Shown here piece by piece: positions 4,700 through 8,426 of a stretch of 8,426 nucleotides of DNA. Below the pieces are notes generated by a model that was given only the letters and a program-made list of their open reading frames with translations, was not told the DNA's origin and made no database searches. The stretch's first letter is position 1. Each line of letters opens with the position of its first letter. The DNA is from JBQCHF01 sp051953655 (lineage in GTDB: Bacteria; Actinomycetota; Actinomycetes; Motilibacterales; Motilibacteraceae), in NCBI GenBank assembly GCA_051953655.1, contig JBQCIO010000115.1:1-8426 (forward strand), given 5' to 3'. Both the position numbers and the translations under genes were made by a program.

Positions 4700-6310
4700 G
4701 TGACCGCCCCCGCCCGCCCCGCCCGCTCCCGCCGTCGCAGCGCCGCTCCCGTGGTCGGCGGTCGGCTGCCGCAGGTGACGGTGGCGGGGGACCGGATCGC
4801 CCCGGCGCTCACCGGCACCGGCGGCTACGACGTCGTCGCGATCGCGCTGCGCCCCTCCAGCTCCGGCGAGGAGGCGCCCGCCGGGGGCTGGGGCACCCGC
4901 GAGGTCGAGGAGCTGTTCGGCGTCGTGGTGGCCGACGAGGCCCGCCTCGCCGAGGCCTCCGGCGCCGTCCGCGACGTGGTCACGGTGCCGGTCTCCGCCG
5001 TGTCGGATGACGGTGAGGGTGTCGCCTGCTCCCGGCTGCTGCTGGTCGGCGTCGGCGACGGCTCGCCGCTGGCGCTGCGCCGCGCCGGCGCCGCGCTGGC
5101 CCGCGCGGTGAAGGGCCGCGACGCGCTGCTGGCCGCGGTGGCCGCCGACGCCGACGACGAGGGCGTGCGCGCCTTCGTCGAGGGGCTGTCCCTGGCCTCC
5201 TACTCCTTCAGCCGCAAGAGCGAGCAGCCCAAGGGGGCGGTGGGCGCCGTCGGCCTGGTGCTCGCCCGGCCCGAGGCCCGCGCCGCGGCCGTGGCCCGCG
5301 CCGTCACCACCGCCACCGCGGTCGAGCGGGCCCGCGACCTGGCCAACACCCCGGCCGACGTCGAGGACCCGGCCTGGCTGGCCGCCGCCGCCACCGGCCT
5401 GGCCGAGGGCGCGGGGCTGCAGGTGCGGGTGCGCGACGAGGCCGAGCTGGCCGCCGAGGGCTTCGCCGGCATCCTCGCCGTGGGCGGCGGCAGCGCCACC
5501 CCGCCGCGGCTGGTCGAGCTGCGCTACGAGCCCGAGGGCGCCGACGCGCGCACCCCGCACGTGGTGCTGGTCGGCAAGGGCATCACCTTCGACACCGGCG
5601 GCCTGTGGCTCAAGCCGCGCGAGGCGATGGTGCCGATGAAGACCGACATGAGCGGCGGTGCGGCTGTGGTGGCCACCCTGGCCGCGCTGCGCGACCTCGG
5701 CGTGAAGGTGCGGGTGACCGGGCTGGTGCCCGCGGCCGAGAACGCGATCGGGGCCAGCGCGATGCGCCCCGGCGACGTCATCACGCACTACGGCGGCCGC
5801 ACCGTGGAGGTGCTCAACACCGACGCCGAAGGCCGGCTGGTGCTGGCCGACGCCCTGGCCTACGCCGACGCCGTGCTCCAGCCCGACCTGGTCGTCGACG
5901 TCGCCACGCTCACCGGCGCCGCCTCGCTCGGCCTGGGCAGGCGGCACGCCGCGCTCTACGCCACCGACGAGCGCCTGGCCGCCGGGCTGGAGGCGGCCGG
6001 CCACGCTTCCGGCGAGCGGGTCTGGCGTATGCCGCTGGTGGAGGACTACCGCCAGTACCTCGACTCCCCGGTGGCCGACCTGGCCAACATCCCCCGGGAC
6101 AGGCACGTCTCCGGCGGCTCGATCACCGCCGCGCTGTTCCTGCGCGAGTTCGCCGGCGGCCGCGCCTGGGCCCACCTCGACATCGCCGGCCCGGCCCGCG
6201 CCGACGGCGACGAGCACGAGGTGACCCGCGGCGGCACCGGCTTCGGCGCCCGCCTGCTCCTGCGCTGGCTCGAGCAGCTCACCCCGCGCGCGGCGGCCCG
6301 CCGCCGCTGA
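4700..6310 (+). CDS. pepA: Leucyl aminopeptidase, M17 family
   Basis: A cytosolic dizinc/dimanganese exopeptidase of 536 residues that releases N-terminal amino acids from peptides. The M17 signature NTDAEGRL is at 373-380. The expected ligand and catalytic residues are present: Lys293 and Asp298 in GKGITFDTGG, Lys305, Asp316 in KTDMSGG, and Asp375, Glu377 and Arg379. All are spaced as Lys270, Asp275, Lys282, Asp293, Asp352, Glu354 and Arg356 of E. coli PepA, a constant offset of 23. The N-terminal domain (about 1-200) is the variable macrodomain-like part. Trp303 occupies the position next to Lys305 where most relatives have Ser (GG(L/I)S(L/I)KP), a mild oddity. The GTG start is fixed by AGGAG five bases upstream. 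The gene is alone between hairpins, with a repeat-containing leader. Confidence 0.96.
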   Translation: MTAPARPARSRRRSAAPVVGGRLPQVTVAGDRIAPALTGTGGYDVVAIALRPSSSGEEAPAGGWGTREVEELFGVVVADEARLAEASGAVRDVVTVPVSAVSDDGEGVACSRLLLVGVGDGSPLALRRAGAALARAVKGRDALLAAVAADADDEGVRAFVEGLSLASYSFSRKSEQPKGAVGAVGLVLARPEARAAAVARAVTTATAVERARDLANTPADVEDPAWLAAAATGLAEGAGLQVRVRDEAELAAEGFAGILAVGGGSATPPRLVELRYEPEGADARTPHVVLVGKGITFDTGGLWLKPREAMVPMKTDMSGGAAVVATLAALRDLGVKVRVTGLVPAAENAIGASAMRPGDVITHYGGRTVEVLNTDAEGRLVLADALAYADAVLQPDLVVDVATLTGAASLGLGRRHAALYATDERLAAGLEAAGHASGERVWRMPLVEDYRQYLDSPVADLANIPRDRHVSGGSITAALFLREFAGGRAWAHLDIAGPARADGDEHEVTRGGTGFGARLLLRWLEQLTPRAAARRR

Positions 6311-6324
6311 GGGCGGCCGCTGAC

Positions 6325-6336
6325 ACCGCCGGCGGT
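6325..6336. repeat. 12-bp palindrome ACCGCCGGCGGT after pepA
   Basis: A perfect palindrome 14 bases past the pepA stop, the first of three consecutive inverted repeats between the convergent pepA and methyltransferase genes. It may add to termination. It is too GC-rich and compact to assign a role. Confidence 0.35.
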
Positions 6337-6342
6337 CGGAAC

Positions 6343-6360
6343 GATCACGTCCCCGTGATC
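6343..6360. terminator. Hairpin GATCACG-N4-CGTGATC between convergent genes
   Basis: GATCACG (6343-6349) and CGTGATC (6354-6360) form a seven-bp stem with loop TCCC, 32 bases after the pepA stop. The following CTTCG is only weakly pyrimidine-rich. The TCACG-N4-CGTGA pattern is the same as in the palindrome at 254-267, downstream of folP2. Confidence 0.45.
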
Positions 6361-6366
6361 CTTCGC

Positions 6367-6398
6367 CGCCGCCCCCACGGAACTCCGCGGGGGCGGCG
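6367..6398. terminator. Bidirectional GC-rich hairpin between pepA and methyltransferase gene
   Basis: CGCCGCCCCC (6367-6376) pairs with GGGGGCGGCG (6389-6398) for ten bp. One mismatch, three more pairs and an AACT loop follow. It lies midway between the two convergent stop codons and can fold on either transcript. GCCCCCACG (6371-6379) can alternatively pair with CGTGGGGGC (6406-6414). Confidence 0.7.
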
Positions 6399-6445
6399 AC
6401 CACGTCGTGGGGGCGGTCGGGCGCTGTCCGTGGCGGCGAGAGGTC

Positions 6446-7102
6446 TCAGCCCTCGCGCTTGACCGCCGCCAGCAGGCCGCCGGCCACCGGCAGCAGGCAG
6501 GGCACCAGCCGCTCGTCCTCGCGCACGGCCTTGCCGAACTCGCGGGCGGCCACCGTCTGCGGGTCGCGCTGGGCCGGGTCGGGCACCTTGTCCCGCCACA
6601 GCGCCCCGGACACGGCCAGCACCCCGCCGGTGCGCAGCAGCCGCAGCGCCTCCTCGAGGTAGGCCGGCAGCTCGGTCGGGTCGGCGTCGAGGTGCACCAG
6701 GTCGTAGCCGCGGTCGGTGAGCCGGGGCAGCACGTCCAGCGCGCGCCCGCTGATGATCCGGGTCCGGTTGGTCGCCACCCCGGCCGCGGTGAAGGCCTCG
6801 CGGGCGGCCCGCTGGTGCTCGGGCTCGACGTCGATGGTCGTCAGCACCCCGGTCGGCGCCATGCCGCGCAGCAGCCACACCCCGGACACGCCGGTGCCGG
6901 TGCCCACCTCGACGACGGCGCGCGCGCCCAGCGTGGCGGCCAGCAACCGCAGGCCCGCCCCGGCGCCCGCCGCGATCGGCGTGCAGCCGAGCTCCTCGGC
7001 CCGGTGCCGCGCCTCGACCAGCACCGCGTCCTCCGGCACGAAGGACTCGGCGTAGGAGCGGGCGTCGTAGCCGCGGGCGTCGTGCGTGCTGGTGGCGTCC
7101 AC
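6446..7102 (-). CDS. O-methyltransferase-fold protein (Rv1220c-like) lacking standard metal ligands
   Basis: A 218-residue class I SAM-binding protein of the family-3 O-methyltransferase type. VVEVGTGTGVSGVWLL (63-78) is the glycine-rich SAM motif, Asp91 in TTIDVEP contacts the SAM ribose, and YDLVHLDAD (133-141) ends the strand carrying the first metal ligand (Asp139). In catechol-type enzymes the later strand ends in Asp-Asn, completing the divalent metal site. Here it reads VLAVSGALW with Ser165-Gly166, and the Lys of DADK is Pro142. A magnesium-dependent catechol-type reaction is therefore unlikely, and the substrate is unknown. The divergent position next to sigE is the same as for Rv1220c in M. 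tuberculosis. The GTG start has no ribosome site but has TAGGCT exactly six bases upstream, so the mRNA is probably leaderless. Confidence 0.88.
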   Translation of the reverse strand: MDATSTHDARGYDARSYAESFVPEDAVLVEARHRAEELGCTPIAAGAGAGLRLLAATLGARAVVEVGTGTGVSGVWLLRGMAPTGVLTTIDVEPEHQRAAREAFTAAGVATNRTRIISGRALDVLPRLTDRGYDLVHLDADPTELPAYLEEALRLLRTGGVLAVSGALWRDKVPDPAQRDPQTVAAREFGKAVREDERLVPCLLPVAGGLLAAVKREG

Positions 7103-7108
7103 GCGACG

Positions 7109-7114
7109 AGCCTA
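7109..7114 (-). promoter_or_regulatory. -10 box (TAGGCT) for the leaderless methyltransferase gene
   Basis: On the minus strand TAGGCT, a TANNNT match, is followed by CGTCGC and then the GTG start. This is the standard layout of leaderless actinobacterial promoters. The box abuts the terminal repeat of the neighbouring 180-bp element, which therefore supplies the sequence where a -35 would be. Confidence 0.55.
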
Positions 7115-7293
7115 GGGCCTGTCCGCCGGATCATCCGTCGATCAGCGAGCGGGCCGTGGCGCCCGGTCCGGCGCGGCGGAGGAGTTCCTCGTAGCGGTGT
7201 TCTCCGAGGGACGACGCCGGGGTGGGGTTCGACGCTGCCGCCGGTCGGGATGCCACGGTCGGCGAGCCGGCGGGGACCCGGCAGACAGGCCCT
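7114..7293. mobile_element. Candidate 180-bp insertion-element remnant or MITE with terminal inverted repeats
   Basis: The left end AGGGCCTGTCCGCCGGATC (7114-7132) and the reverse complement of the right end match in the first 10 bases and in 16 of 18 over the 18-bp terminal repeat (right copy 7276-7293). The ends enclose 180 bp with no full transposase. On the minus strand an open frame with normal GC-rich codons ends at a TGA at 7133-7131, close to the left terminal repeat. Its last residues include EELLRRAGPGATARSL. This placement would suit the C-terminus of a deleted transposase, but I do not recognise the family. No target-site duplication is certain: CTA lies outside the left end and TGA outside the right. 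Confidence 0.45.
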
Positions 7294-7323
7294 GAGGGGG
7301 GCGGTCTGCGCGCGCGGGCCGAG

Positions 7324-7349
7324 GGAACCGCCGAGGTCAGCCGCGCGTT
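7324..7349 (+). promoter_or_regulatory. ECF-sigma promoter upstream of sigE (GGAACC-N16-CGTT)
   Basis: GGAACC (7324-7329) and CGTT (7346-7349) are separated by 16 bp. This is the consensus recognised by SigE/SigH-type ECF factors in actinobacteria. Transcription would begin near 7356, about 140 bases before the chosen sigE ATG. The leader starts with a possible hairpin CCCACC (7352-7357) / GGTGGG (7366-7371). Autoregulation by SigE itself or control by a SigH-type factor is inferred. Confidence 0.65.
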
Positions 7350-7496
7350 GCCCCACCACGAGCCCGGTGGGCCGACGTCGTCGCCCGCGAGGCGGCGGCG
7401 ATGGCGGGAAGCCGGGGCGGCAGCAGCCGCGTTTGGCCGAGTGAGGAGTGGTCAGCGACCATGGGGACGAGCATTCTCCTACGCGGGGGTGAGGGC

Positions 7497-8261
7497 ATGG
7501 CCGACGCCGGGCAGGCGCGCGACCACGGCACGCCCGAGCCCGCTCGCTCCCGCCAGGACGCGCCGGCCCCCATCGCGCACGCGGCTGCCGAGCACGCGGC
7601 CGTCGAGCAGAGCACCCCGGCGCTGCCGACGCCGGAGGACTGGACCCCGCCCTCCTGGGACGAGGTCGTCCGCACCCACTCCGCCCGCGTCTACCGGCTG
7701 GCCTACCGGCTCACCGGCAACCAGCACGACGCCGAGGACCTCACCCAGGAGGTCTTCGTCCGCGTCTTCCGGTCCCTGTCCAGCTACACCCCGGGCACCT
7801 TCGAGGGCTGGCTGCACCGGATCACCACCAACCTGTTCCTGGACCAGGTGCGCCGCAAGCAGCGCATCCGCTTCGACGCCCTGGCCGAGGACGCCGCCGA
7901 CCGGCTCCCCGGGCGCGAGCCCAGCCCCGCTCAGCGGCTGGACGACCGGATGCTCGACGCCGACATCCAGACCGCGCTGGACGCCCTGCCGCCGGACTTC
8001 CGCGCCGCGGTGGTGCTCTGCGACATCGAGGGCCTGTCCTACGAGGAGATCGCGGCCACCCTCGGGATCAAGCTCGGCACGGTGCGCAGCCGGATCCACC
8101 GCGGCCGGGCCCAGCTGCGGGCCGCGCTCGAGCACCGGGCTCCGCGCCGCGACGACCCCACCGGGGACCAGGCCGACGACGAGCTCAACGACCAGCTCGA
8201 CGACCGGGCGGCCGACGGGCTGCCGACGCCGTCCGACGCGCACGGCGAGGCGACCCCGTGA
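7497..8261 (+). CDS. sigE: ECF RNA polymerase sigma factor SigE
   Basis: A 254-residue group 4 sigma factor that directs RNA polymerase to envelope-stress genes. Region 2 (about 54-122) contains YRLAYRLTGNQHDAEDLTQE, then VFVRVF and GTFEGWLHRITTNLFLDQVRR. Region 4 (about 151-210) contains LPPDFRAAVVLCDIEGLSYEE and the DNA-binding helix-turn-helix ending GTVRSRIHRGR. Both segments are almost the same as in M. tuberculosis SigE. In-frame ATGs also occur at 7401 and 7461. I chose 7497 because GGGGGTGA precedes it and because upstream codons (GTT, AGT, TCA, ATT, CTA) are unlike those of the gene, which is GC-ending from 7500 on. The N-terminal 50 residues are an Ala/Pro/Glu-rich extension. The C-terminal extension (about 212-254) is acidic and contains degenerate 12-bp repeats. 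Its stop overlaps the anti-sigma start (GTGA). Confidence 0.95.
   Translation: MADAGQARDHGTPEPARSRQDAPAPIAHAAAEHAAVEQSTPALPTPEDWTPPSWDEVVRTHSARVYRLAYRLTGNQHDAEDLTQEVFVRVFRSLSSYTPGTFEGWLHRITTNLFLDQVRRKQRIRFDALAEDAADRLPGREPSPAQRLDDRMLDADIQTALDALPPDFRAAVVLCDIEGLSYEEIAATLGIKLGTVRSRIHRGRAQLRAALEHRAPRRDDPTGDQADDELNDQLDDRAADGLPTPSDAHGEATP
8166..8213. repeat. Degenerate 12-bp repeats in the sigE C-terminal extension
   Basis: Four consecutive units beginning with GAC can be read: GACCAGGCCGAC, GACGAGCTCAAC, GACCAGCTCGAC and GACCGGGCGGCC. They encode DQAD, DELN, DQLD and DRAA. The two central units are the closest pair (9 of 12 bases). The repeat keeps the frame and makes an acidic tail beyond sigma region 4. 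Confidence 0.5.
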
Positions 8262-8426
8262 CCCGCGACGCCCACGCGTACCACCACGCCCATCACCACG
8301 CCCATCACCTGGGCGAACGCACCAGCCCGCTGGTGGACGGCGAGCTCGACCACGACGGCCGCGACCGCGCGCTCGCCCACGCCGCGGAGTGCCCGGACTG
8401 CCTGGCCGCGCTCGACGCCGAGCGCC
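8258..8426 (+). CDS. rseA: Zinc-finger anti-sigma factor (RseA-like), N-terminal part, runs off window
   Basis: The frame opens at a GTG that overlaps the sigE stop by four bases and continues to the window end (56 codons). SPLVDGELD (23-31) followed by His41-x3-Cys45-x2-Cys48 (HAAECPDC) is the ZAS/zf-HC2 pattern of anti-sigma factors that bind ECF sigma factors, some of them in a redox-sensitive way. Its position directly after sigE matches RseA of mycobacteria, so sequestration of SigE is the likely role. An unusual His-rich N-terminus precedes the zinc motif, with eight His between residues 6 and 17, encoded by a 12-bp tandem repeat. Whether a membrane segment follows cannot be seen. The name rseA is assigned by context as well as motif. 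Confidence 0.85.
   Translation, partial: MTRDAHAYHHAHHHAHHLGERTSPLVDGELDHDGRDRALAHAAECPDCLAALDAER
8282..8309. repeat. 12-bp tandem repeat encoding the His-rich start of the anti-sigma factor
   Basis: CACCACGCCCAT occurs twice in exact tandem (8282-8293, 8294-8305), followed by CACC. It lies 24 bases into the gene and encodes alternating His-His-Ala-His. CAT codons are out of keeping with the otherwise C-ending codon use, which suggests recent duplication. Confidence 0.8.

Noticed and set aside
3152..6403. Very long minus-strand open frame of 1083 codons
   Set aside because: It runs antisense to pepA, DUF3117 and the grpB-family gene and out of frame with echA. The product is a low-complexity Gly/Ala/Arg-rich string, typical of shadow frames in high-GC DNA.
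7401..7496. N-terminal extension of SigE from the ATG at 7401
   Set aside because: Codons such as GTT, AGT, TCA, ATT and CTA are unlike the rest of the gene. Kept only as a possible alternative start, not as the main call.
7337..7675. Minus-strand frame of 112 codons across the sigE start
   Set aside because: Antisense shadow of sigE without motifs or a ribosome site.

Overview
The window is chromosomal DNA from a very GC-rich actinobacterium. Codons end almost always in G or C, GTG starts are frequent, and several -10 boxes of the TANNNT or GGAT type sit close to a GTG. The gene content is core actinobacterial: a FolP2-type pterin-binding protein, a DivIVA-domain membrane protein, Tag, DUF3117, PepA, a small-molecule-type methyltransferase, SigE and its zinc-finger anti-sigma factor. 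This is recognisably the Mycobacterium tuberculosis folP2 - gpgS - Rv1209 - tagA - Rv1211 ... Rv1220c - sigE - rseA neighbourhood, but rearranged. gpgS is absent from its usual place, folP2 points the other way, and SRPBCC, GrpB, enoyl-CoA hydratase and pepA genes are interleaved. I would guess Geodermatophilaceae or a relative, but that is inference.

Layout. 1-166 (-): the beginning of a serpin-like protein that runs off the window. 167-297: intergenic, with two large palindromes centred 31 bp apart. 298-1161 (-): FolP2-like protein. 1248-3279 (+): a compact run of DivIVA-domain protein, SRPBCC protein, tag and grpB-family gene, with 1-bp, overlapping and 13-bp junctions. 3301-4125 (-): enoyl-CoA hydratase/isomerase, convergent with grpB across a hairpin. 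4126-4339: divergent promoter region. 4340-4507 (+): DUF3117, followed by a strong hairpin. 4700-6310 (+): leucyl aminopeptidase with a tandem-repeat leader. 6311-6445: three hairpins/palindromes between convergent genes. 6446-7102 (-): O-methyltransferase-fold protein, probably leaderless. 7103-7496: divergent intergenic region holding a roughly 180-bp element with terminal inverted repeats and an ECF-type promoter. 7497-8261 (+): SigE. 8258-8426 (+): anti-sigma factor, cut by the window end.

How the parts work together. The right end is an envelope-stress module: SigE with a translationally overlapping ZAS-type anti-sigma factor, apparently autoregulated through a GGAACC-N16-CGTT promoter. 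The left operon mixes a cell-pole or envelope-associated DivIVA-like protein with DNA alkylation repair (Tag) and small conserved proteins of unknown role. Metabolic and housekeeping genes (echA, DUF3117, pepA) have their own promoters and terminators. The most unusual features are 12-bp tandem repeats at four separate places, three of them at or next to gene starts, and a paired palindrome upstream of the serpin gene. I see no CRISPR array, tRNA, rRNA or complete mobile element, and no evidence for a wholly new multi-gene system.
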